Source: Streptoverticillium olivoreticuli subsp. olivoreticuli (GTDB lineage Bacteria; Actinomycetota; Actinomycetes; Streptomycetales; Streptomycetaceae). Taken from it: a stretch of 64,000 bases of DNA. Position 1 is the stretch's first letter. Each line of letters begins with the position of its first letter. The notes under the pieces are model-generated. The model saw only the letters and a list, made by a program, of their open reading frames with translations, was not told the DNA's origin and did not search any database. Shown here in pieces: positions 1 through 7,551 of the stretch. The position numbers and the translations under genes are program-made. The stretch spans positions 3,751,001-3,815,000 of the forward strand of contig NZ_CP031455.1 of NCBI RefSeq assembly GCF_003391135.1, given 5' to 3'.

Positions 1-1033
1 GGTAGCGGCCGTCGCCGAGGTCCTCGACGGGCGGCAGCTCGCGGTCGTACTCGTCGGTGATCTCACCGACGATCTCCTCCAGGATGTCCTCGATGGTGAC
101 GATCCCGGCCGTGCCGCCGTATTCGTCGATGACGACCGCGCAGTGGTTGCGCTGCTGCTGCATCTCGCGCAGCAGGTCGCCCGCGTTCTTGGTGTCGGGT
201 ACGAACACGGCGGGCCGCATCGCCGTCGAGACCAGTTCGGACTCGGCGTCCCGGCTGATGTGCGTCTTGCGGGCGAGGTCCTTGAGGTAGACGACGCCGA
301 CGACGTCGTCCTCGTTCTCGCCGGTCACCGGTATCCGGGAGAAGCCGGAGCGCAGCGCCAGCGTGAGCGCCTGACGGATCGTCTTGCCGCGCTCGATGAC
401 GACCAGGTCGGTGCGGGGCACCATCACCTCGCGGACGAGGGTGTCGCCGAGCTCGAAGACGGAGTGCACCATGCGGCGCTCGTCGTCCTCGATGAGCGAC
501 TCCTTCTCCGCGAGGTCGACCATCGCCCGCAGCTCCGCCTCGGAGGCGAAGGGGCCCTTGCGGAAGCCCTTGCCGGGGGTGAAGGCGTTGCCGAGGAGGA
601 TCAGCAGCTGCGGCACCGGGCCCATGATCCGGGCGAGCGGCAGCAGCACGTACGCCGCGGCGGTGGCCGTGTTCAGCGGGTGCTGGATGCCGATGGTGCG
701 CGGGGAGACCCCGACGGCCACATAGCTGACGAGCACCATCACCGCGATGGCGACGGTCAGCGCCTGCCAGGTGGCGTCGAACGACCGCAGGCAGACGTAG
801 GTGACGAGGACGCCCGCCGCCATCTCGCAGGCGACGCGCACCAGCAGCGCCACATTGAGATAGCGGGTGGGGTCGGCGGCGACGGCCATCAGCCGGGCGC
901 TGCCGCGCCGCCCCGACCGTACGGCCTCCTCGGCCCGGAACCGGGTGGTCCGGGCGAGGCCGGCCTCGGCGCAGGCGGCGAGCCAGGCGATGACGAGCAG
1001 CAGGACCGCGACCGCGATCAGCCGGCCGGTCAC
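1..1033 (-). CDS. CorC/HlyC-type membrane protein with CBS domains (partial)
   Basis: Hemolysin C/CorC family protein, a membrane protein implicated in Mg2+/Co2+ handling in this family. The visible 344 codons begin with a DUF21-type membrane region of about four hydrophobic segments (first at residues 3-20), followed by two CBS domains; the first contains VMVPRTDLVVI and the second ends with the acidic IEDILEEIVGEI stretch. The C-terminal CorC/transporter-associated domain lies beyond the left edge. The GTG start at 1033 overlaps the ybeY stop by 4 bp (GTGA), implying translational coupling and making it the last visible gene of the phoH-ybeY-corC operon. That gene order is conserved in actinobacteria. 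Family call is firm; the transported ion is not visible from sequence. Confidence 0.9.
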   Translation of the reverse strand, partial: MTGRLIAVAVLLLVIAWLAACAEAGLARTTRFRAEEAVRSGRRGSARLMAVAADPTRYLNVALLVRVACEMAAGVLVTYVCLRSFDATWQALTVAIAVMVLVSYVAVGVSPRTIGIQHPLNTATAAAYVLLPLARIMGPVPQLLILLGNAFTPGKGFRKGPFASEAELRAMVDLAEKESLIEDDERRMVHSVFELGDTLVREVMVPRTDLVVIERGKTIRQALTLALRSGFSRIPVTGENEDDVVGVVYLKDLARKTHISRDAESELVSTAMRPAVFVPDTKNAGDLLREMQQQRNHCAVVIDEYGGTAGIVTIEDILEEIVGEITDEYDRELPPVEDLGDGRY

Positions 1034-1527
1034 GTGATCGTCGGCGCCGGCGAGGGCCCCTCGATCCCGCGCTCGGCGCGCCAGCCGTCGACGATGGCCG
1101 CCTGGAGGCCGAACATCTCGGCCTTCTCCTCGGGCTCCTCGTGGTCGTAGCCGAGGAGGTGCAGGACGCCGTGGACGGTGAGCAGCTGGAGCTCCTCGTC
1201 CATGGAGTGGTTGGTCGGCGCGTCCTGGCCCTGCTTCTGCGCGACCTCGGGGCAGAGCACGATGTCGCCGAGCAGGCCCTGCGGGGGCTCGTCGTCGTCC
1301 TTGGCGGGCGGCCGCAGCTCGTCCATCGGGAAGGACATCACGTCGGTGGGCCCGGGGAGGTCCATCCACTGGATGTGGAGCTGCTCCATGGCTTCGGCGT
1401 CGACAACGATGACGGAGAGTTCGGAGAGCGGGTGGATGCGCATACGGGCGAGGGCGTAGCGGGCGACATCGAGGACCGCCTGCTCGTCGATGTCCGTGCC
1501 GGATTCGTTGTTGACGTCGATTGCCAT
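1030..1527 (-). CDS. ybeY: endoribonuclease YbeY (rRNA maturation)
   Basis: Single-strand-specific metallo-endoribonuclease family involved in 16S rRNA 3'-end maturation and ribosome quality control. The 165-residue product carries the family signature HGVLHLLGYDH at residues 119-129, whose three His (119, 123, 129) bind Zn2+. A conserved acidic DVMSFPMDE segment lies at 62-70. The reading frame stays open upstream, but ATG at 1527 starts the recognisable family N-terminus (MAIDVNNE) and lies only 13 bp after the phoH stop. It overlaps the downstream corC start by 4 bp. Size and motifs are standard for the family. Confidence 0.95.
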   Translation of the reverse strand: MAIDVNNESGTDIDEQAVLDVARYALARMRIHPLSELSVIVVDAEAMEQLHIQWMDLPGPTDVMSFPMDELRPPAKDDDEPPQGLLGDIVLCPEVAQKQGQDAPTNHSMDEELQLLTVHGVLHLLGYDHEEPEEKAEMFGLQAAIVDGWRAERGIEGPSPAPTIT

Positions 1528-1540
1528 GGGATTGCTTGAC

Positions 1541-3613
1541 TTACTTTCCGTTGCGGCTGTCGTACTGCTCGTACGCGTCGACAATACGGCCGACCAGCTT
1601 GTGCCGGACCACGTCGTTGCTGGTGAGCCGGGAGAAGTGGACGTCCTCCACGCCTTCCAGGATCTCCTGGACCTGGCGCAGACCGCTCTTGGTGCCGCCG
1701 GGGAGGTCGACCTGGGTGATGTCACCGGTGATGACGATCTTCGAGTCGAAGCCGAGGCGGGTGAGGAACATCTTCATCTGTTCGGGGCTGGTGTTCTGTG
1801 CCTCGTCCAGGATGATGAAGGCGTCGTTGAGCGTGTTGTGCGTCAGCAGGTAGTCCTGGGTGACGTACAGCGAGTCCTCGGCCGCGACCTGGATGCAGAC
1901 GGCCTCCTCGCGCCCCGCGGGCTCGATGCTGTCGATGAACCGCATCGGGCGGCCGCCGCCTCCGGCCGCGTGGTACTTGTCGCGCTTGCGGGCAAGACGG
2001 AAGGGCTCGATGCCTTCGGGGAGACGGATGTCGACGATGTGGGCGTCATGACGGTGAGCGACCTCGCGGCCGTTCGCCTTCCCGGGCTTCCGTCCTTCGG
2101 CCGCCCGGCGTCGGGTGTACGCGACACCGCCGAGCGACTGCACCAGCGAGATCACGTCATCCCGCAGAAGGATCGACGTGGTCGTGTACTGGATGCGACA
2201 CGTGCGGTTCACCTGCGTGACCGGACCGCCGTCGGAGTCGAGCAGCCCTTGGAGGACGGCCAGACGCACCTCGGCCGAGTTCTGGAGGTAGTCGTCCGGG
2301 ATGAACTTCGTGTGTGACCGACTGCCCAACAGGTCCAGGGTGCGCAGCATTCCGGTGACCGGGTTTTCCAGGGTGACCACGTCACCCTGCGCCTTCACAC
2401 GGTTCAGGGTGTAGTCGGCACGGCCCTTCCAGCGCGCCTCGACACCGGGCAGAGCGGCTTCCAGTGCGACGGCGAGCTCCGGGTCCTCGGTGGCGAACGC
2501 CGGGGTCGTACGCCCCGTGAGGCAGCCGTCGCCCAGCAGGAGGCCCAAGGCGTACGGGTCCATGGGGACCTCACGCCCGGGGAACTCGACCGGCGCCGTG
2601 AGCAGCGGCAGCTCGTAGCGGCGAGCCTGAGCCGCGCGCAGATTGCCGATCATCTCCTTGGTCTCCAGGACCCGCCACGGCTTGTCGCGACGCTTGTCCG
2701 AGGCCGTGCGGACCGTCCACAGGTGCTCGCCGCAGCACAGGGTCCAGGCACCGTCCTGGGCCGTGACACGGTAGATGTCCTTCTCGCCCTGCGGATAGAC
2801 GCCCAGGACCGGGGTCGGCTCACCGTTCGAACCGATGACCAGGTCACCGACCTGAAGGTCGCCGATAGGGCGCCAGCCATCAGGCGTCAGCACGTTCGTG
2901 AAGATCGGCTGGGCGCGGCCGCGCATGTACGCGAGCGGCGCGACCTCGATCGTCCCCGCGGCCATCAGGCGCGGGATCGAGTCGGGGTCGAGCATGTCGT
3001 GCAGGGCGTCGTAGAGCGGCCGCAGGTAAGGGTCGATCTTCTCGTAGAGCGTGCCGGGCAGGAAGCCGAGCCGCTCGCCCGCCTCGACGGCCGGCCGGGT
3101 CAGGATGATCCGGTTGACCTGCTTGGACTGCAGGGCCTGGACCGCCTTGGCCATGGCCAGATAGGTCTTCCCGGTGCCCGCGGGGCCGATGCCGAAGACG
3201 ACCGTGTGCTTGTCGATGGCGTCGACGTAGAGCTTCTGGTTGAGCGTCTTGGGGCGGATGGTGCGGCCCCGGCTGGAGAGGATGTTCTGGGTGAGGACCT
3301 CGGCGGGGGTCGCCTCCTGCCCCTCTTCGTTGCGAAGCATGGCGATCGACCGTTCCACCGCGTCCTCCGTCATCGGCGCGCCCGTGCGGAGCACCAGCAT
3401 CATCTCGTCGAACAGGCGCTGCACGAGGGCGACTTCCCGTGGGTCCCCGCTGGCGCTGACCTCGTTGCCCCGTACGTGTATGTCCGTGCCGGGGAATGCC
3501 TTCTCGATCACGCGCAGGAGCGAGTCCCCGGAGCCCAGGACCGTCACCATGGGGTGCTTGGCCGGGACGGTGAACCGGGCGGTCGCCTGCGGCTGTGTGG
3601 GTGTCTGAGTCAT
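1541..3613 (-). CDS. phoH: PhoH-family ATPase interrupted by an intein
   Basis: PhoH-like P-loop ATPase, a putative RNA-linked NTPase that precedes ybeY in bacteria. The 690-residue precursor has Walker A GPAGTGKT at residues 143-150 and Walker B FIILDEAQN near 600. Family members are about 330-350 residues; here the 360-residue excess is an intein (residues 234-593) inserted between AYMRGR and TLNDAF, a few residues before Walker B. Removal would leave a 330-residue, normal-looking PhoH. ATG at 3613 was chosen because MTQTPT matches the usual family start; an in-frame ATG 24 bp upstream (3637) is possible, but its purine-rich stretch sits directly on the start codon. First gene of the operon with ybeY and corC. 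Splicing must occur for activity, since the Walker motifs lie on different exteins. Confidence 0.95.
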   Translation of the reverse strand: MTQTPTQPQATARFTVPAKHPMVTVLGSGDSLLRVIEKAFPGTDIHVRGNEVSASGDPREVALVQRLFDEMMLVLRTGAPMTEDAVERSIAMLRNEEGQEATPAEVLTQNILSSRGRTIRPKTLNQKLYVDAIDKHTVVFGIGPAGTGKTYLAMAKAVQALQSKQVNRIILTRPAVEAGERLGFLPGTLYEKIDPYLRPLYDALHDMLDPDSIPRLMAAGTIEVAPLAYMRGRAQPIFTNVLTPDGWRPIGDLQVGDLVIGSNGEPTPVLGVYPQGEKDIYRVTAQDGAWTLCCGEHLWTVRTASDKRRDKPWRVLETKEMIGNLRAAQARRYELPLLTAPVEFPGREVPMDPYALGLLLGDGCLTGRTTPAFATEDPELAVALEAALPGVEARWKGRADYTLNRVKAQGDVVTLENPVTGMLRTLDLLGSRSHTKFIPDDYLQNSAEVRLAVLQGLLDSDGGPVTQVNRTCRIQYTTTSILLRDDVISLVQSLGGVAYTRRRAAEGRKPGKANGREVAHRHDAHIVDIRLPEGIEPFRLARKRDKYHAAGGGGRPMRFIDSIEPAGREEAVCIQVAAEDSLYVTQDYLLTHNTLNDAFIILDEAQNTSPEQMKMFLTRLGFDSKIVITGDITQVDLPGGTKSGLRQVQEILEGVEDVHFSRLTSNDVVRHKLVGRIVDAYEQYDSRNGK
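1835..2914 (-). other. class 3-type intein with LAGLIDADG homing endonuclease, inside phoH
   Basis: The protein insert runs from Ala1 (codon 2912-2914) to Asn360 (codon 1835-1837), and the +1 extein residue is Thr. The N-terminal residue is Ala, so the usual Cys/Ser nucleophile is absent. The class 3 WCT triplet can be read: Trp66 in block B (EHLWTV, two residues after His64), Cys340 at the block F nucleophile position (AVCIQV) and Thr358 just before the terminal His359-Asn360 (LLTHN). Two dodecapeptide-like motifs, LGLLLGDG at 123-130 and LQGLLDSDG at 221-229, mark a DOD (LAGLIDADG) endonuclease domain. No stop or frameshift interrupts the insert, so both splicing and endonuclease functions may be intact. 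Boundaries come from the conserved PhoH extein sequence and are firm; the class assignment rests on motif reading. Confidence 0.92.
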
Positions 3614-3827
3614 GGGCCGGCTCTGGGGCCTGCTCATCCCTCTTTCCGTGTCCGTCTGGGTCTGTCTGCTGTGTCTTCAGGGTACGTCGGTGCACCGATA
3701 ACCCTTACGGGTTTTACGGCCTGTGCAGGGGGTCTCCGTCGGGTCGCGGCCCGACACCCGCGCGGACGTGGCGGCTCCGCTCCGGCGGCCCGGAGTAAGC
3801 CGCGCGCACCACCCCCGAGGGCGAGGG

Positions 3828-3876
3828 TCCGGCGGATCCGTGACGCCACGGCGCATGAACGGCCCGGTCCGCCGGA
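3828..3876 (-). terminator. hairpin downstream of the PfkB-type kinase gene
   Basis: Perfect 9-bp arms TCCGGCGGA (3828-3836) and TCCGCCGGA (3868-3876) lie 6 bp beyond the kinase stop codon. The loop is long (31 nt) and there is no U-tract, as is common for Streptomyces terminators. The rest of 3614-3827 is the phoH upstream region, in which no further gene was seen. Confidence 0.4.
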
Positions 3877-3881
3877 TACGG

Positions 3882-5081
3882 CTAAGGCTGGCGGAAACCC
3901 AGCGTGGGGACCGCGCGGCGGAGCGGCCAGGGGCGGGCCGCCGCGGGCAGGATGCCGTCGAGGAAGGCGTAGCGGCGCAGGGCGGCCGGGGGCTGGTCGT
4001 CGAAGGACCGCGCGTGCTTCCACCAGGCGGCGATCTCCACCCAGCCGGGTGCGGACAGCGACCCCCCGAATTCCTGTACGGACAGGGCGGCGGTCAGGCC
4101 CGCGAAGGCCAGCCGGTCGGCGAGCGGCCAGCCGGCGAGGGTGCCGGTGACGAAGCCCGCGACGAAGACGTCGCCCGCGCCGGTCGGGTCGAGCGCCTCG
4201 ACGGCGATGGCGGGCACCTCGGCGCTCTCGCCCGTACCGCTGTCGACCGCGTAGGCGCCCTTCTCCCCCATGGTGACGACGGCGACCGGCACCTTCTCGG
4301 CCAGCGCGCGGGCGGCGGCGCGCGGGCAGTCGGTCCGGGTGTAGCGCATGGCCTCCTCGGCGTTGGGCAGGAAGGCCTCGCAGTGCTCCAGGTCGGCGAG
4401 GTCGGCCGGGTCCCAGCGGCCGGTCTCGTCCCAGCCGACGTCGGCGAAGACCCGGCTGCCCCGGCGGGCGGCGCTCGCGATCCACTCCTCCTGCCGGCCG
4501 GGCACCAGGAGGGCGACGGCCGCCCGGGCCGGGGGCGGGCACTCGGGGGCCGGCTCTCCCCCAGCTACCGCTGGGGGTGCCCCCACCGGCGGCGGCGCCT
4601 CGTGCCCGTGGGAGACCATCGTCCGCTCGCCCTCGTAGGCCATGGAGACGGTGACCGGGGAGTGCCAGCCGGGGACCATGCGGGAGAGGCCGAGGTCGAT
4701 GCCCTCGCCCCGGGAGAGCGCCTCCCAGCAGTACTCGCCGTACATGTCGTCACCGAAGGCGGCGGCGAGCGAGGTGCGCAGCCCCAGCCGGGCGAGGGCG
4801 GTGGCCATGTTGGCGATGCCGCCGGGGCTGGAGCCCATGCCGCGCGCCCAGGACTCGGTGCCGCGCACGGGGGCGGTGTCCAGGCCGGTGAAGATGATGT
4901 CGAGGAAGACCGTCCCGGTCAGATAGACGTCAGTGTCCGGGTCGCCTTCGGCGCGCACTTCCGCGAGCGGGTCGAGGACGGGTACCGCCGCCCCGGCGAA
5001 GTCCTCGGCACACCCACCCCCCTGCAAGCGCTCGCCGGGGAAAGCCGACTGCGGTGCCGCATGAGGCGAAATGATCGTCAT
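3882..5081 (-). CDS. PfkB/ribokinase-family carbohydrate kinase
   Basis: Sugar or nucleoside kinase of the ribokinase fold. The PfkB signature DPTGAGDVFVAGF with the catalytic Asp lies in the C-terminal third, and the N-terminal substrate-side motif SSPGGIANMATALARLG is present, where family members have a GG dipeptide. Length is 399 residues, longer than the usual 300-330. The excess includes about 50 N-terminal residues and a Pro/Gly/Ala-rich insertion (about residues 165-185) encoded by an in-frame Streptomyces palindromic repeat. ATG at 5081 has a GAGAGGAG purine run upstream, though at 12 bp. It is divergent, across 73 bp, from a family 4 glycosidase, suggesting that the two handle a common sugar; the substrate cannot be read. 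Confidence 0.85.
   Translation of the reverse strand: MTIISPHAAPQSAFPGERLQGGGCAEDFAGAAVPVLDPLAEVRAEGDPDTDVYLTGTVFLDIIFTGLDTAPVRGTESWARGMGSSPGGIANMATALARLGLRTSLAAAFGDDMYGEYCWEALSRGEGIDLGLSRMVPGWHSPVTVSMAYEGERTMVSHGHEAPPPVGAPPAVAGGEPAPECPPPARAAVALLVPGRQEEWIASAARRGSRVFADVGWDETGRWDPADLADLEHCEAFLPNAEEAMRYTRTDCPRAAARALAEKVPVAVVTMGEKGAYAVDSGTGESAEVPAIAVEALDPTGAGDVFVAGFVTGTLAGWPLADRLAFAGLTAALSVQEFGGSLSAPGWVEIAAWWKHARSFDDQPPAALRRYAFLDGILPAAARPWPLRRAVPTLGFRQP
4554..4587. repeat. Streptomyces-type palindromic repeat inside the kinase gene
   Basis: CCCCCAGC-TACC-GCTGGGGG forms an 8-bp stem with a 4-nt loop and runs into GGGGGTGCCCCC. The unit resembles the CTGGGGG-type repeat normally found between genes, a relative of which lies at 50354-50386. 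Here it is in frame and adds a low-complexity Pro/Gly/Ala stretch without breaking the kinase. Confidence 0.6.
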
Positions 5082-5154
5082 GCTCGCTCGCTGCTCCTCT
5101 CACAGGGGGTGCGGGTCCGGACAGTCTGCCCGATGCTGCGATACGTTCCGTTCC

Positions 5155-6534
5155 ATGAGGCTGACGATTCTCGGCGGTGGCGGTTTCCGAGTGCCCTTGG
5201 TGCACCGGGCCCTGTTGGACGACGCGCGGCGCGGCACTCCCGGCCGCTGCACGGAACTCGTGCTCTACGACACCGACTCCATGCGTCTGCGGGTGATCGC
5301 GTCCGTACTGGCCGCGCAGGCGACGGATGTGCCGGACGCCCCGGTGGTCCGTATCGCCCGCGGCCTGGACGAGGCCCTGAGCGGTGCGGACTTCGTCTTT
5401 TCGGCGATCCGGGTGGGCGGCACCGCCGGGCGCGTGCGGGACGAACGGATCGCCCTCGGCGAGGGCGTGCTGGGACAGGAGACGGTGGGCGCGGGCGGTG
5501 TGCTCTACGGGCTGCGGACGATCCCCGTGGCCCTGCACATCGCCGAGCGGGTGGCGGAGGTCGCCCCCGACGCGTGGGTCATCAACTTCACCAATCCGGC
5601 GGGCATGGTCACCCAGGCGATGGCATCCGTGCTGGGCGAACGGGTCATCGGGATCTGTGATTCACCCGTGGGGCTGGTGCGGCGCGCGGCGCGGGCCGCG
5701 GGAGTCGACCCCGACCGGGTGACATTCGACTATGTGGGCCTCAACCACCTGGGCTGGCTGAGGTCGTTGAAGGTGAACGACAGGGATCTGCTGCCCGAAC
5801 TCCTGGCGAACGACCGCGCGCTCGCCTCCTTCGAGGAGGGCAAGCTGTTCGGCACGGAGCTGCTCCAGGCCCTCGGCTGCCTGCCCAACGAATATCTGCA
5901 CTACTACTACTTCCGCCGCGAGACCCTGCGTTCGGTCCTGGAGGCGGTCGAGACCCGCGGCGAGTTCCTCGACCAGCAGCAGGGCGGGTTCTTCCACGAG
6001 GCGGCCGAGTCGCCCGACCAGGCGTACCGGCTGTGGGAGCGGACCCGGCTGCACCGCGAGGAGACCTACATGGCCGAGAGCCGGGCCGCGAGCGGCGGCT
6101 GGCAGCGCGACTCGTGCGACCTGGAGGGCGGCGGCTACGACCAGGTGGCGCTGGCCCTGATGCGGGCGGTCTCCCGGGACGAGCGCACGCGCCTCATCCT
6201 CAATGTGCCCAACGGCACGACCGTTCCGGCGCTGGACCCGGACGCCATCATCGAGACGGTGTGCGAGGTGGGCGCGGGCGGCGCAAGACCGCTGCCGTGC
6301 GCCCAGCTGAGCGACGACCAACTCGGGCTGATGCTCCAGCTCAAGGCCGTCGAACGGGCCGCGATCCAGGCAGCCGTGCACCACGACCGCACGGCCGCGC
6401 TCCGCGCGCTGGTGCTGCATCCGCTCGTCGACTCCCCCGCGGCGGCGGCCCGCATCCTGGACCGCGCGGCGGCGAACACCGAGGCCGGCGGCTGGGGTTC
6501 CGCGGCCCGGCGGCAGGAGCCCACGGCGGTGTGA
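5155..6534 (+). CDS. glycoside hydrolase family 4 (6-phospho-beta-glucosidase type)
   Basis: NAD+- and divalent-metal-dependent glycosidase of family GH4, acting on phosphorylated or free glycosides by a redox-elimination mechanism. The 459-residue protein opens with the nucleotide-binding segment LTILGGGGFRVPLV. It then shows NFTNPAGMVTQA, the metal-binding Cys in GICDSPVG (about residue 165) and the metal-binding His in GLNHLGWL (about 195). ATG at 5155 directly precedes the beta-strand of the NAD site, the usual position. It is transcribed away from the PfkB-type kinase; a shared promoter region of 73 bp suggests joint control of a sugar catabolic pair. Family is firm; phospho- versus free-sugar specificity is inferred only from the general family. 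Confidence 0.9.
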   Translation: MRLTILGGGGFRVPLVHRALLDDARRGTPGRCTELVLYDTDSMRLRVIASVLAAQATDVPDAPVVRIARGLDEALSGADFVFSAIRVGGTAGRVRDERIALGEGVLGQETVGAGGVLYGLRTIPVALHIAERVAEVAPDAWVINFTNPAGMVTQAMASVLGERVIGICDSPVGLVRRAARAAGVDPDRVTFDYVGLNHLGWLRSLKVNDRDLLPELLANDRALASFEEGKLFGTELLQALGCLPNEYLHYYYFRRETLRSVLEAVETRGEFLDQQQGGFFHEAAESPDQAYRLWERTRLHREETYMAESRAASGGWQRDSCDLEGGGYDQVALALMRAVSRDERTRLILNVPNGTTVPALDPDAIIETVCEVGAGGARPLPCAQLSDDQLGLMLQLKAVERAAIQAAVHHDRTAALRALVLHPLVDSPAAAARILDRAAANTEAGGWGSAARRQEPTAV

Positions 6535-6678
6535 CACGGCGGGCGCCGGGGCTCCCCCGGGGCCCGTTGTCCGTACCGCCGGTCTCCGCGCGTAGAAAAC
6601 CCGCCCCGATACCCTTGACCGAGGACCGCCAAACCTCTAGTTTCGCGCTGCACCCACCTTGCTCACCTGGAGTCCTTC

Positions 6679-7479
6679 GTGCAGCCCTCCCTCGCGTCCA
6701 AGCGCAAGCGCACCCGCATCGCCGCCGTCACCGCGGCCGTCGCCCTCGGCACCGGCCTCTACGCGGCGGGCGCGGCCTCCGCCGACCACTCCGCTCCGCG
6801 TTCGGACAAGGAGATCCCGAACCTCACCAAGGTCACCGACAAGATCAAGGCCTACTACGGCGACACCGTGGACAAGAAGGGCCAGCACTACGCGTCGCCG
6901 GACAGCAACTACGCCAAGCAGCTCGCGGACATCCAGAAGAAGGCCAAGGCCCAGCTGGAGCGCACGGTCAAGAACAAGCCCGGCAAGAAGGGCGCCAAGC
7001 CCGCCATCGTGCTGGACGTCGACGACACCACCCTGCTGACCTACAACTACGAGCTCCAGCAGGGCTTCCACTTCACGCCCGAGTCCCAGGACGCGTACCT
7101 GAAGTCCACGGACATGGCCCCCGTCTTCGGCATGCCGCAGCTCGTCAACTGGGCGCAGTCCAAGGGCATCACGGTCTTCTACGTCACCGGCCGCGACGAG
7201 CACCAGCGCGACTGGAGCGTCCGCAACCTCAAGAACGCGGGCTACAAGCCGGCCGCCGACCCCGCGCACTTCTTCCTGAAGAACAAGAAGACGCCCCCGG
7301 CGTACCTGCCGTGCGGCGCGTCCTGCACGACGGTCGAGTACAAGTCGGGCACGCGCAAGCACATCGAGTCCGAGGGCTACGACATCGTCGCCAACTTCGG
7401 CGACCAGTACAGCGACCTGACGGGCGGCTACGCGAACCACACGTACAAGCTGCCGAACCCGATGTACTTCCTGCCGTAA
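6679..7479 (+). CDS. secreted HAD-superfamily acid phosphatase
   Basis: Exported phosphatase of the HAD fold (plant/bacterial acid phosphatase, class B-like). An N-terminal signal peptide with a KRKR region and a hydrophobic core ends near AGAASA (about residues 30-36). The catalytic DxDxT motif is VLDVDDTTL (about residues 110-118), motif II lies in TGRDEH, and the C-terminal metal motif is FGDQYSDL. Length is 266 residues, normal for the group. GTG at 6679 follows a GGAG at 6669-6672 with 6-bp spacing. It appears monocistronic and ends in a strong hairpin. Role is probably phosphate scavenging from organic phosphates outside the cell (family inference). Confidence 0.88.
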   Translation: MQPSLASKRKRTRIAAVTAAVALGTGLYAAGAASADHSAPRSDKEIPNLTKVTDKIKAYYGDTVDKKGQHYASPDSNYAKQLADIQKKAKAQLERTVKNKPGKKGAKPAIVLDVDDTTLLTYNYELQQGFHFTPESQDAYLKSTDMAPVFGMPQLVNWAQSKGITVFYVTGRDEHQRDWSVRNLKNAGYKPAADPAHFFLKNKKTPPAYLPCGASCTTVEYKSGTRKHIESEGYDIVANFGDQYSDLTGGYANHTYKLPNPMYFLP

Positions 7480-7492
7480 CCGGGATCCGGGG

Positions 7493-7514
7493 TCCGGGGG
7501 CGAAAGCCCCCGGA
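7493..7514 (+). terminator. perfect hairpin after the acid phosphatase gene
   Basis: TCCGGGGGC-GAAA-GCCCCCGGA forms a 9-bp perfect stem with a GNRA-type tetraloop, 13 bp beyond the stop codon. There is no U-tract. Confidence 0.75.
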
Positions 7515-7551
7515 TTCCGGGCGCCGCCCGGCTCGGACATACCCTGGGGCC

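Noticed and set aside
1490..2317. Plus-strand frames across ybeY and phoH.
   Set aside because: They lack motifs and overlap fully two well-supported minus-strand genes.
3614..4150. Plus-strand frame through the phoH upstream region and kinase 3' end.
   Set aside because: Arg/Gly/Pro-rich composition without motifs; shadow of the minus-strand genes.
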